From CAZVCJ01 sp964625745 (lineage in GTDB: Bacteria; Chloroflexota; Anaerolineae; VGOG01), in the NCBI GenBank assembly GCA_964625745.1, contig CAZVCJ010000016.1, positions 1-37,593 of the forward strand: a stretch of DNA of 37,593 bases, given 5' to 3'. The notes below the pieces were generated by a model that was given only the letters and a program-made list of their open reading frames with translations, did not search any database and was not told the origin of the DNA. How positions within the stretch are numbered: position 1 is the first letter of the stretch; every line of letters starts with the position of its first letter. Positions 6,639-15,101 of this stretch are shown in pieces. The translations under genes were made by a program, and so were the position numbers.

Positions 6639-8819
6639 ATGGATATCCTCAAAGATCTAAACCCCGCTCAGCGGGAGGCGGTACAGGCCATCGAGGGGCC
6701 GGTGTTGGTGTTGGCCGGGCCAGGCAGCGGCAAGACCCGGGTCTTGACCCACCGAGTGGCCTATTTGGTCAGGGAGTGCGGCGTGGATCCCTACCACATC
6801 ATGGCCGTGACCTTCACCAACAAGGCAGCCCAGGAGATGAAGGGACGGCTGGATCACCTCCTGGGCCAGCGGCTGCGAGGGCTGACCATCGGCACCTTCC
6901 ACGCCTTATGCTCCCGCACCTTGCGCCGTGAGGCGAAGCACCTGGATGTGAGCAGCGACTTCGTCATCTACGACCGCAGCGACCAACTGGGGCTCGTCCG
7001 CCAGGCCCTGACGGACCTGAACCTGGATGATAAGATGTACCGCCCGCAGGCCATACTGGGGACCATCTCCAAAGCCAAGAACGAGCTGATCGGCCCAAAG
7101 TCCTTTGCCCCTCAGACCTATTGGCAGGAGGTGGCTGGTCGAGTATACACCCGCTATCAAGAACTACTCCTGGCCAACAACGCCCAGGACTTCGACGATC
7201 TTTTGATGAACGCAGTTCGGCTTTTCACTCAGCATCCAGATGTTCTGGCCAAATACCAGCGGCGCTACTTTCACATCCTGGTTGACGAATTCCAGGACAC
7301 CAACACGGCCCAATACGCGCTGGTCAAACGGCTGGCGGAGAAAAACGGCAATCTCTTTGCCGTCGGCGACGAGGACCAGTCAATTTATGCGTTCAGGGGC
7401 GCTGATTTCCGCAACGTGCACCGCTTTCGACGCGACTACCCCGACGCCAGGGTCATCCTTCTGGAACAGAACTACCGCTCGCCTCAGACCATCCTCGACG
7501 TGGCCAAGGCTGTCATCTCCCACAACGTCCACCGCACGCCCAAGAATCTGCACACCGAAAAGGGCCGGGGCTTGCCCATCGTCGTCCACGAGGCCTACAA
7601 CGAGCAAGAGGAGGCCCAATACGTGGTGGACCAGATCGCCCTTTTGGTGGCCAGGGGGAACTGCCGGCCAGGGGACTGCGCCATCATGTACCGCACCAAT
7701 GCCCAATCGCGCGTCCTGGAGGATACTTTCGTCCGGGCGGGCTTGCCCTACAAGCTGGTGGGAGCCACGCGATTCTATGCCCGCCGCGAGATCAAGGATG
7801 TCCTGTCTTACCTTCGCCTGGTACACAATCCCCACGACAGCGTCAGCCTGGCTCGCGTCATCAACGTGCCCACGCGGGGCATCGGGGCGAAGACGAGGGA
7901 TTCGCTCGAAGAATGGGCCGGTGATTTGGAAGTGCCGATTCTTATGGCCTTGCAGATGTTGAGAGAGGAGAGTGAGGGGGTTGCTGTTCCTTTTTCCTCG
8001 CGTGCTCGCAATGCCCTGGTGAGCTTCTCGGAGTTGTTAGACGAGTTGATGGCGGCGCGGGAGAAGCTGAATGTGCTGGAGCTGTTGGACCTGATCGTGG
8101 AGCAGTCAGGATATCGAACCTACATTCGGGACGGCACGGAGGAGGGCGAGGATCGCTGGAACAACATTTTGGAGCTGCGCACCGTGGCTCGCGAGTACCT
8201 GGAATTGCCTCCGGAGACCTCCCTGACCACTTTCCTGGAAGAGGTGGCGCTGGTCTCCGAGGTTGATAACCTGGACGAGGCAGCGAACGTCCCCACGCTG
8301 CTCACGTTGCACATGGCCAAGGGTTTGGAGTTTCCTGTGGTCTTCATCGTGGGCCTGGAGGACGGACTCCTGCCCCACAGCCGTTCCTTCGACGATCCTG
8401 AAGGCATGGAGGAGGAGCGGCGCCTCTGCTATGTGGGCATCACCCGGGCCAAGGAGCGCGTCTATCTACTTCACGCCTTTCGCCGCACCATGTACGGGGA
8501 AAGCCAGGTGGGCGAGCCATCTCGCTTCATCACCGACATCCCCGATCACCTCATCGCGGGGCGGGGGGAGGCCCAGACGGCACTCGATGAAGAAGAGCGG
8601 GCCTACCGTTGGCAGGCTCAGTGGCCCGTCACATCCGAGCCCGCCGTGACGGGCCAATTCGAGACCGGGGATAGGGTGCGGCATCGTATCTTCGGGGAAG
8701 GCATCGTGATCGAGAGCAAAGTCACAGGGGCCGACGAGGAAGTGACCGCGGCCTTCGAGGGGAAGGGGATCAAGCGCCTGCTGGCCAGCTTCGCCAAATT
8801 GGAGAAGCTGGAAGGCTGA
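6639..8819 (+). CDS. pcrA: ATP-dependent DNA helicase PcrA/UvrD
   Basis: 726 residues of superfamily 1A helicase. Motif I GPGSGKTRVL lies near residues 28-37, the Q motif NPAQREAV near 8-15, motif Ia AVTFTNKAAQEM, motif II DEFQDTN near residue 216, motif III GDEDQSIYAFRGAD, motif IV NYRS, motif V LTLHMAKGLEF and motif VI YVGITRAKER. The C-terminal part from about residue 676, GDRVRHRIFGEG, is the Tudor-like domain that contacts RNA polymerase in PcrA. It unwinds DNA 3' to 5' in excision repair, replication restart and clearance of stalled complexes. The ribosome site is weak. A structured region and a terminator follow. Confidence 0.95.
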   Translation: MDILKDLNPAQREAVQAIEGPVLVLAGPGSGKTRVLTHRVAYLVRECGVDPYHIMAVTFTNKAAQEMKGRLDHLLGQRLRGLTIGTFHALCSRTLRREAKHLDVSSDFVIYDRSDQLGLVRQALTDLNLDDKMYRPQAILGTISKAKNELIGPKSFAPQTYWQEVAGRVYTRYQELLLANNAQDFDDLLMNAVRLFTQHPDVLAKYQRRYFHILVDEFQDTNTAQYALVKRLAEKNGNLFAVGDEDQSIYAFRGADFRNVHRFRRDYPDARVILLEQNYRSPQTILDVAKAVISHNVHRTPKNLHTEKGRGLPIVVHEAYNEQEEAQYVVDQIALLVARGNCRPGDCAIMYRTNAQSRVLEDTFVRAGLPYKLVGATRFYARREIKDVLSYLRLVHNPHDSVSLARVINVPTRGIGAKTRDSLEEWAGDLEVPILMALQMLREESEGVAVPFSSRARNALVSFSELLDELMAAREKLNVLELLDLIVEQSGYRTYIRDGTEEGEDRWNNILELRTVAREYLELPPETSLTTFLEEVALVSEVDNLDEAANVPTLLTLHMAKGLEFPVVFIVGLEDGLLPHSRSFDDPEGMEEERRLCYVGITRAKERVYLLHAFRRTMYGESQVGEPSRFITDIPDHLIAGRGEAQTALDEEERAYRWQAQWPVTSEPAVTGQFETGDRVRHRIFGEGIVIESKVTGADEEVTAAFEGKGIKRLLASFAKLEKLEG

Positions 8820-8844
8820 ACGCGGAGGCGGCCGCCGCCACGAA

Positions 8845-8984
8845 GCACCGGAGTCCTGAACTCGTTCAGGGGATTCACTACAGCTACAATCTGCAGACGG
8901 GAGGACCCCAACGAGTTGGGGACTCCCACCGGAAAAGGGATACAGACGACAGAAGCCGCCTATCTCAAGCACAGGCGGCTTTTT
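8845..8984 (+). terminator. Structured 3' region ending in a rho-independent terminator
   Basis: The terminator proper is AAGCCGCCT (8953-8961) pairing with AGGCGGCTT (8973-8981) then TTTTAG. Before it come two more hairpins: CCTGAA-CTCG-TTCAGG and, around 8900-8935, GGGAG plus CCCCAA-CGAG-TTGGGG plus CTCCC. Together they could be a structured 3' UTR of pcrA or a separate small RNA; I see no good promoter between 8820 and 8845. Confidence 0.75.
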
Positions 8985-9028
8985 AGTTTGGAGCCTGTGA
9001 AACCAGGGTGGGGAGAAGAACCAGAGGA

Positions 9029-9436
9029 TCAGAATTCGAGGAATTCTTCTGGATAGTGCGTCAAGTCCAGTTTTTCTTCGTCAGGTATCGGTCGTATGCC
9101 CCACTGTTGCATGGCCAACGCACCGAAAAGGATTTCGATCGAAGTCCCATCCTCATCCTCTCCAATCTCGTCAATGACCATCGCATGAGTGGATATCCGT
9201 CGTCCTTCCACTTCAGCTTCGAGGAGCGCTGTTCTAGCGATGTCCTGAGCCCTTCGACTACGCTCAGGACAGGCCTGTCGAAGGGTTGTTTCCTTGACTG
9301 TCCCGCCTAGTGCGCTTCGGAATGGTCGCCGAGTTTTTGCGGTTGTCAACACCGAAGCGACATCCGCAGTGACGTAGGTATTGCGGGCGCCTGTATCAAA
9401 TAGTGTCCAGCACTCCCTGCCATTGACTTTGATCAT
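9029..9436 (-). CDS. Retropepsin-like (clan AA) aspartic protease with in-frame repeat insertion
   Basis: About 135 residues. WTLFDTGARNTYV contains the DTGA active-site motif of single-domain retropepsin-like proteases, which work as dimers. IEILFGALAMQQWGIRP is the C-terminal hydrophobic-Gly signature. GGAGG lies 9 bases before the ATG at 9436, so that start is preferred over the in-frame ATG at 9457. Residues of about 51-64 (RQACPERSRRAQD) are encoded by a palindromic genomic repeat inserted in frame. The substrate is unknown. No DUF5678-like partner is adjacent, unlike the other two intact copies in this window. Confidence 0.7.
   Translation of the reverse strand: MIKVNGRECWTLFDTGARNTYVTADVASVLTTAKTRRPFRSALGGTVKETTLRQACPERSRRAQDIARTALLEAEVEGRRISTHAMVIDEIGEDEDGTSIEILFGALAMQQWGIRPIPDEEKLDLTHYPEEFLEF
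9242..9285. repeat. Palindromic repeat inside an aspartic protease gene
   Basis: Nested inverted pairs GTCCTGAG/CTCAGGAC and CCCTTCGAC/GTCGAAGGG. Read on the minus strand it encodes QACPERSRRAQD without a stop. Confidence 0.8.
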
Positions 9437-9523
9437 TTGCCGAACTCCTCCCACCACAAGACCCCTTTCTCAATTAGCCTAACTCGTGGTAAGACGCAGA
9501 CTGAATGGCCCTGGGGTAGCGGC

Positions 9524-12500
9524 TTAGTCGCAAGTCTCCCCCCAATGCGCTGCCACATGCATGATGTCCACGATGTCTATGTCCCCATCGTTGTCGAGGT
9601 CGTAGAGAGGGTCGTAGCCTTCCTCCCCTTCAGCGGTGTTCCAATGGCTAGCTACCATCATGATGTCCACGATGTCCACATCGCAGTCACAGTCGAGGTC
9701 GCCGAACAGAACACATTGAAATCTAATCTTTGCATAAGTATCATCAATGCGAGTAGAGTCGTTGCAGGTTCCGAACTCTGCTCGGATGTTGTCGGTTTCG
9801 GGAGGAATCGGACGCTCTTCCCAATCTTCACCCCAATCGTCGTTCCTGGTGCAGCCGCGCTCATACTTTATCAACTCGTCATCCCCTTGCCGAAATCTGA
9901 GAATCAGGTAGTCTCCTCCTGATGGATTGTGTTGGGTAGTACTGTGAAGACCAATTACCGCCCGTCCATGCCCTTGGCTGATGAGATCATTCCACGGAGA
10001 AAGGTCAATGTCCTGGAAGATAAATCCAGGGTGAGGGCCACCCGGCTTTCTTGCCGAGTAACTTCCGGAGTGAGGACTAAAGGTAGTTACCTCCCATCCT
10101 CCTGACCTGATCGTCCATCCGGAGAGGTTGCCTCTCTCAAAGCCGGGGTTTTCAAGGGGTAGGTCCTCCCACTCAGTGTATCGGGGCGTTGAAGTGGGCG
10201 TAGGTGTTTGAGTTGGTGTTGGAGTGTTGGTTAGTGTTGGAGTGTTAGTCGGTGTTAGAGTAACTGTCGGGGTCTCTGTAGGTGTTGGTGTTGCGGTTGG
10301 TGTACCTGGTGTAGGCGTTGGTGTAGCTGTTGGAGTCGATGTTTGGTAATTGTAGGTGAATATGGTGTTCCACACTCCGTCACCAGTCGTCCAAATCCCG
10401 GTGCGGTTGCCTGCATTGTCTTCGGTGTTGATCCTCAGGTAGTAGACACCAGGAGAACCCAACACTCCAGGAGAGTATTGTTCGTCGCTAACAATGGTAT
10501 CCGAGGTACCCTGACTATCCTGCCCGAAGTAAATATGGTAGCAGCAGATACCACTGCCACCGGGATCAACAGGCTCATCCCAGGCGAAGGTGGGATCGTT
10601 GACGTCCGTGGCTACTCCACTCTGAACACCATGGATTTCCGTGGCTAAGACTGGATTGGGCGGCTCTCCATTGTCAAACCTGTAGGTGAAGATAGCGTCC
10701 CAAACTCCCTCGCCGACGGTCCAGATACCCGTTCTGTTCCCAGCGTTGTCTTCGGTATTGATCCGAAGGTAGTAGGTGCCCCACTCGGTCATGGGACCGA
10801 CAGCCAACTGGGGAATAGAAACAGTATTGTCACCGGTCCCTCCCGTGTCCATACCAAAGTAGACATGGTACTCCTTGACACCCGATCCCCCTGGATCGCT
10901 AGGGATATCCCAAACAAAGATAGTGTCATCGTGATATGTCCATTGCCCACTTTGCGATCCTCGAAGGTCGGTAGCGTGACCGGGATTTGGGGGCTCAAGG
11001 TTGTCGAGCCTGTAGATAAACACTGTTTCCCAGTTGGTATTTCGGCAACGGAAGCATTGCCGATTCTCATCCCAGCTTCCTTCCCCATTCTCACAGCAGC
11101 AATCGTTTTCGGTGGAGAGGCGAAGGTAATAGGTGCCGCTACTATCTATTGGGCCAACAATCACTTCGTTGGAAGGAACGATTTCGTTGTCGAGAAGATT
11201 GTCGCTGTCTCCTCCCAAACCACTGGAATTCGGACCGAAGTAGGCACGATATTGATAGATGCCTAGATCACAGTTGGCCTCGGGAACATCCCAGTGTAGC
11301 GTGGCGTCATCGTGATAGGTCCAGATCCCGCTTTGCCAGGTATCCGGCTCCTTGTAGGCCCAACCTGACCCGGGGTTGTCAGGAACCTCTCCTGGGTGAG
11401 GTTGAGGCGGAACTGAACCAACCTCAAAGCATTTAGCTTGTTGATAGCCGTTAGCGGGAAGGTCGAACCAACCTCCATCTTGCTTTTGGAAGATTATTTT
11501 CTCCACACACCACGTCCCTTCTCCAAATACCCTAGAAGCACTGACAGGAACGGTCTGGTGAGCGCCAACGGTGATGCTTTGAGTAAGTGCGTTCCAATCA
11601 CCCCCCTGACCATTGGGAGGACCTTTCCCCCCTGGGCCAATGTTCTGAAGGGTGAGGCTCTGGTCACCATAATTGTGCACCTCGAAGCTAAAGGTGGTCT
11701 CTTGATTCACCTGGGGGTTTGAGGGAGAAATCTCAAGATTCCCAGCTTGTCTAAAGTCAGAGCCTCCCCCTTGATCATTCCAGAGCGCCTCCCACTCGTT
11801 GAGTAGGCTGTTACAGGTTTGACCACTGCAAGTACCCCACACATCAAGGTCTGCTCGTAGACCTTCGCGATTAAATCCTTCTAACCGGAGCATCCTACGA
11901 ATGTTATCGTAGCATCCCTGAGCAAGCGTCTTGGCTGTTGCTCGGGTCCCCATGTCCTGGCTTTGGTAGCTTTGTACGCGTTTCCAGTTGTAGTCGCAGC
12001 GAAATTCCATAATCCACGTTGTCGCAAGTGGGTTCCAACAAGCTTCTGTATCCTCGTATGGTTCCCAAAGTGCCAAAGCCTCAACGGCAAAGTCACTCAC
12101 GGGCACATCTGCCAAACGTTCCAGAACTTCAACAAAAAAGTCACGTCCCACGTCGTTTCCATGTATGCAGCCCTCGGGAGGGCAAGATGGGGGAGGGGGA
12201 CCGCTATCATTCCGCTGATTGGTTGATGTGACTAGCTGCCCATCGCCAGCTACGATCGTGCCACTGCTACCCGTCCACTTGTAGGTCTGGATATTGTTAC
12301 AATCTGCATAGGCGAACTCACTTACGCTCTCAGATCCACGGGTCAACGTTCCTTGATAGTTCCATCCTTTGGTTTGATCAGCTACCTTGACAAACATGCG
12401 TGCCACATAGACGTCTATCGCTGTCCCATGCCAGGTAGCAGGGGTACTGCTGTTATAGCGGAGTTCAAGGTGCAGATGTGCACCTGTCCCCGCAATACCA

Positions 12501-13522
12501 GAGATCCCCAAAACTCGCCCCTGTGAAACAGTTTCACCCCAAGAGAGAGAAGAGGTGATTTGAGACAAGTGCCAATACTGTGTACTCCACCCACCGCCGT
12601 GATCGACTATGACGTACTTGCCGCGTGGACCTGTCTCGTATCCCCACTGAACCGTTCCACTTGCGACTGCTAGGACTTCGTCATTGTCTAGTCCGAAGTC
12701 AAGACCGGATGCATCAGCCACAGGAGCCAAGTAACAAGTCGTGTCCGTGACCCAATTGTGCGGTCCGCCCGTGTACTTGTATGAAGCACTTTGGTCCCAC
12801 GGCATTTTCATTGAAGGCCCGCCCCATGCAAGGGCTACGCCGCGCGGTCCCTCTGACAATGGTACGAACTCGCCTTCGATTCCTCTTTGCGGCCTAACAC
12901 CCTCGGGCACAGAAATGGGACTATCCTGCAATGAAGATAGAGTGGAAAGAATTTGGTCGATCACAGCCGCCAAACTTGGATCGTTTCCTGCAAAAGTGAA
13001 CGCACTGTACACATTCTGTCCTTGCCCAAAGACATAGATACGGCCTGTATCTCCTGCCATTTCTACCGCTGGATTCGGGCCAAGCATGACCTGACGGCCT
13101 GTGGGATGATAGTATGGAGAGATGAGATTTCTTTCAGTGTAATCAGCCAGGCTCTGACCAAGAGCGCGATCATCGCCCTCGAAAGCAACCAGTATTGCAG
13201 CCCCACTTGATGGGATTCCCAAACCGTGGCCAATCTCTTCGAACTGCACTTCGAAAGAAGCTAGTAGAATGGGATTGAGCCCAGAGTAGCGTCCTTGCAT
13301 CGTGTTTGTGTAAACATGCCAAGAAGCCGGGTAGTGAATAGCTATGCCGAGGGTATCACTTGTATAGGTCTTCCACTCAGTAGCTTCTGGCATCGGTGTC
13401 ACCCCAGGACCAGGGCGGGCCAGCGATACACCGGCTACTTGAGGCATGGCAAGCAAAAGCAAGGCCGTGAGTAGGAGCAAGGTTATAACCAGAAAGTTAG
13501 TCGTTCTTCGTTTGTGCTTCAT
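9524..13522 (-). CDS. Giant secreted M23-family peptidase with Ig-like repeats and dockerin-like C-terminus
   Basis: 1,332 residues. The N-terminal KHKRR plus a hydrophobic stretch to about residue 30 is a signal peptide. Residues 48-197 resemble a PsbP-like domain (IHYPASWHVY). Residues 250-370 are a peptidase M23 domain: GGPH (His255), SGLDFG (Asp275), YWHL and AHLHLELR. This spacing fits the LasA/beta-lytic M23A type. Residues 444-580 resemble lysozyme-like NPLATTW domains. Then come a CARDB-like domain (about 596-700), three tandem beta repeats of about 100 residues (707-1059), a PT-rich linker (1059-1109), a jelly-roll-like region opening ENPGFERGNLSGW, and two dockerin-like calcium repeats (DLDCDCDVDIVDIM and DLDNDGDIDIVDIM). 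A likely role is remodelling of cell walls or peptides outside the cell. The ATG at 13522 has AAGGA about 10 bases upstream. Confidence 0.85.
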   Translation of the reverse strand: MKHKRRTTNFLVITLLLLTALLLLAMPQVAGVSLARPGPGVTPMPEATEWKTYTSDTLGIAIHYPASWHVYTNTMQGRYSGLNPILLASFEVQFEEIGHGLGIPSSGAAILVAFEGDDRALGQSLADYTERNLISPYYHPTGRQVMLGPNPAVEMAGDTGRIYVFGQGQNVYSAFTFAGNDPSLAAVIDQILSTLSSLQDSPISVPEGVRPQRGIEGEFVPLSEGPRGVALAWGGPSMKMPWDQSASYKYTGGPHNWVTDTTCYLAPVADASGLDFGLDNDEVLAVASGTVQWGYETGPRGKYVIVDHGGGWSTQYWHLSQITSSLSWGETVSQGRVLGISGIAGTGAHLHLELRYNSSTPATWHGTAIDVYVARMFVKVADQTKGWNYQGTLTRGSESVSEFAYADCNNIQTYKWTGSSGTIVAGDGQLVTSTNQRNDSGPPPPSCPPEGCIHGNDVGRDFFVEVLERLADVPVSDFAVEALALWEPYEDTEACWNPLATTWIMEFRCDYNWKRVQSYQSQDMGTRATAKTLAQGCYDNIRRMLRLEGFNREGLRADLDVWGTCSGQTCNSLLNEWEALWNDQGGGSDFRQAGNLEISPSNPQVNQETTFSFEVHNYGDQSLTLQNIGPGGKGPPNGQGGDWNALTQSITVGAHQTVPVSASRVFGEGTWCVEKIIFQKQDGGWFDLPANGYQQAKCFEVGSVPPQPHPGEVPDNPGSGWAYKEPDTWQSGIWTYHDDATLHWDVPEANCDLGIYQYRAYFGPNSSGLGGDSDNLLDNEIVPSNEVIVGPIDSSGTYYLRLSTENDCCCENGEGSWDENRQCFRCRNTNWETVFIYRLDNLEPPNPGHATDLRGSQSGQWTYHDDTIFVWDIPSDPGGSGVKEYHVYFGMDTGGTGDNTVSIPQLAVGPMTEWGTYYLRINTEDNAGNRTGIWTVGEGVWDAIFTYRFDNGEPPNPVLATEIHGVQSGVATDVNDPTFAWDEPVDPGGSGICCYHIYFGQDSQGTSDTIVSDEQYSPGVLGSPGVYYLRINTEDNAGNRTGIWTTGDGVWNTIFTYNYQTSTPTATPTPTPGTPTATPTPTETPTVTLTPTNTPTLTNTPTPTQTPTPTSTPRYTEWEDLPLENPGFERGNLSGWTIRSGGWEVTTFSPHSGSYSARKPGGPHPGFIFQDIDLSPWNDLISQGHGRAVIGLHSTTQHNPSGGDYLILRFRQGDDELIKYERGCTRNDDWGEDWEERPIPPETDNIRAEFGTCNDSTRIDDTYAKIRFQCVLFGDLDCDCDVDIVDIMMVASHWNTAEGEEGYDPLYDLDNDGDIDIVDIMHVAAHWGETCD

Positions 13523-13554
13523 CGCGCTTTTTTCCTTCTTCTTGCGACCAAAAA

Positions 13555-13590
13555 CGCCAGCCTCAGGGCACACAACAGCACGGCCTGGCA
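13555..13590 (-). repeat. Leader hairpin repeat, copy A
   Basis: On the minus strand GCCAGGCC pairs with GGCTGGC around GTGTGCC, then TTTTT follows. It lies 32 bases upstream of the secreted M23 gene start. Related copies lie at 14572-14611 and 14962-15003, each upstream of another minus-strand gene. Confidence 0.7.
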
Positions 13591-13713
13591 GCAACGGATA
13601 ACAAGCGAATAAGCGGATAGGGGCCCGCGCCAGATCATCCGTTTATCGTTCGACTGATGGTTCGACAGGCTCACCATGCAGCTCACGACGAAGTCTGCTG
13701 TCCATCCGTTGCC

Positions 13714-13836
13714 TCATAACAGCCGCAGCCTGGTCACGCGGGGGTCAATGATCACCTCGTCCGCCTCGAAGTCGAGCTTGAAGCGCCACTTCTGCATCGT
13801 TGCCGCACCGACGATGAGCCGGCTGCTTGATCTCAT
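13714..13836 (-). pseudogene. C-terminal fragment of a clan AA aspartic protease (40 codons)
   Basis: A 40-residue reading frame begins at an ATG that shares its A with the stop of the upstream protease gene (TGATG) and ends in TGA at 13714. The residues LIVGAATMQKWRFKLDFEAD then EVIIDPRVTRLRLL look like the C-terminal part of retropepsin-like proteases (compare LFGALAMQQWGI in the gene at 9029-9436). The DTG half is absent, so it is probably a remnant of a second protease copy, although it might still be translated by coupling. Confidence 0.6.
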
Positions 13837-14255
13837 CACACCACGAGTTCAAAATGCGTCTTCCTGGCTGGTTTGTCAAAGGTGACCACGAAGTAGTCGA
13901 AGAGGCCCTCGCGGCCCAGGAGGAAAGGCACGTCTGCCCTGGCAAAGCACATCGGTATGGTGAAACGCAAGCCGACTTCGGCGACCAGAATCTCGACGTC
14001 GTGGACTCGTCCCTTGATGGTGCACACTTTGCGCCGGGAGATACCTCGTAAGACTCGGGGCTGACCGTCTTTCCAGCGCTTGCCGAGTAAGCGAAACAGG
14101 CCGTAGGGAGCCATGGACAGGTCTGCACCGCTGTCCACCAGAAAACGATGCGTCTCCCAACCCATGGTGACCGCCACGCCAACGTCGAGGGTAGGTCGCC
14201 AGATGCTGCTGCCCAGGGGCCTGATGAACTCTGTCCACTTCTTGGTAAATTTCAT
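13836..14255 (-). CDS. Retropepsin-like (clan AA) aspartic protease
   Basis: 139 residues. FLVDSGADLSMAP is the DSGA active-site loop, and VPFLLGREGLFDYF is the second conserved block. Such single-domain proteases are expected to act as homodimers in the cytosol; the target is not known. Its ATG overlaps the stop of the DUF5678-like gene by one base (TGATG), so translation is probably coupled. A 40-codon protease fragment follows in the same way. A similar pair occurs at 32922-33866. Confidence 0.75.
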   Translation of the reverse strand: MKFTKKWTEFIRPLGSSIWRPTLDVGVAVTMGWETHRFLVDSGADLSMAPYGLFRLLGKRWKDGQPRVLRGISRRKVCTIKGRVHDVEILVAEVGLRFTIPMCFARADVPFLLGREGLFDYFVVTFDKPARKTHFELVV

Positions 14256-14518
14256 CAGTAGATGACCACCGCGTCGGGTTCTTCGATGTACTCAATGAGG
14301 CAGCGGCCTCTTAGTCCCAGAGACTCAAGTTGACGATATAGCTCTTCCAGTGATTCGCTGGCCGCCACAATTTGTTGCTTCCGGGTGGCGATGTATTTTC
14401 GGCCATACCTGGCCAGTTCTTCCACTGGCAGGGCATTGCGCCAGGTTTGATGTTCTTCACCAATCAGTTCCAGCAACTCGGGGGCAATAGATTCTACCTT
14501 CACTGGTGGCCTCATCAT
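14255..14518 (-). CDS. DUF5678-like small protein
   Basis: 87 residues. The core ARYGRKYIATRKQQIVAASE, then ESLEELYRQLESLG and CLIEYIEEPDAVVIY match the pattern I recall for DUF5678 (a basic KW/YVA strand, a helix with ESLEEL, then a hydrophobic strand). No function is known for this family. GGAGGAGG 8 bases before the ATG at 14518 sets the start; an upstream in-frame start at 14551 lacks a site. It is coupled by a one-base overlap to the aspartic protease downstream. Confidence 0.65.
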   Translation of the reverse strand: MMRPPVKVESIAPELLELIGEEHQTWRNALPVEELARYGRKYIATRKQQIVAASESLEELYRQLESLGLRGRCLIEYIEEPDAVVIY

Positions 14519-14571
14519 TTTCGATCCTCCTCCTTTCTCAATAACAGTCATGGGTTACACCCCACACAAGA

Positions 14572-14611
14572 ATGCCAACCTCACGGCACACAAGAGTACG
14601 GCCTTGGCTGA
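14572..14611 (-). repeat. Leader hairpin repeat, copy B
   Basis: Minus strand GTCAGCC pairs with GGTTGGC using G-U pairs, with GTAC and GTGC inside. It lies 53 bases upstream of the DUF5678-like start. Confidence 0.7.
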
Positions 14612-14632
14612 CCCTCTTCATGTCGTCCTCAC

Positions 14633-14911
14633 TTACACTGTCAGCCCGTCTTCTTTCTCTTCCTCCTGTAGCCGCTCGACCAACCAGGCTCGCGTCAGAG
14701 CGTGGTAGTCAGCGTTCCTGGCTGCCGCCAGCCTCCTCAGCCGTTCCAGGACAGCTTCGTCCAGGCGCAAAGTGATCGTGGGCCTCGGCAACAGCATGGT
14801 CACGCCCTCGGGCAGTTCTTCGAGTTCATCAAAGTACTCTGTCGAGTCATGACTGGCCCAGAATTCTCGAACTTGTTCTTCCGTTTCAAAGCGTGGCAGT
14901 TTCGTGCTCAT
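14633..14911 (-). CDS. CopG-family antitoxin, apparently without its toxin
   Basis: About 92 residues. The N-terminal MSTKLPRFETEEQVREFW and WASHDSTEYFDELE are typical of CopG-type antitoxins paired with BrnT or HicA-like toxins. The C-terminal part, ITLRLDEAVLERLRRLAAAR, is a ribbon-helix-helix DNA-binding domain. GAGGGG 8 bases before the ATG at 14911 is better spaced than for the ATG at 14917. No toxin gene lies on either side (the 114-base gap downstream has no ORF of note; tRNAs lie upstream), so it is an orphan or a transcription regulator. Confidence 0.75.
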   Translation of the reverse strand: MSTKLPRFETEEQVREFWASHDSTEYFDELEELPEGVTMLLPRPTITLRLDEAVLERLRRLAAARNADYHALTRAWLVERLQEEEKEDGLTV

Positions 14912-14961
14912 CTTCATTTCCCCTCAGCCTTCTCCTCGCACCGTTCACAACCACAAGACAA

Positions 14962-15003
14962 ACGCCAGCCTCAGGGCACGCAAGAGTGCAGCCGTGGCTG
15001 GCG
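14962..15003 (-). repeat. Leader hairpin repeat, copy C
   Basis: Minus strand GCCAGCC pairs with GGCTGGC, and GCAC with GTGC inside. It lies 50 bases upstream of the CopG antitoxin start. Confidence 0.7.
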
Positions 15004-15101
15004 TCGGAGTTGAGAGTTGGGGTTGGCTGCTTTGGCCTGGCACTGCCAGAAACGCAGCTTTACACCTGATTCGTTTTATTCTGAACCTGTTGTAGTGTGA
15101 G

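Noticed and set aside
12650..12765. M23 domain of the giant protein as catalytically dead
   Set aside because: The normal HxGxD His is missing, but GGPH and GLDF give a plausible LasA-type zinc site, so loss of activity is not established.
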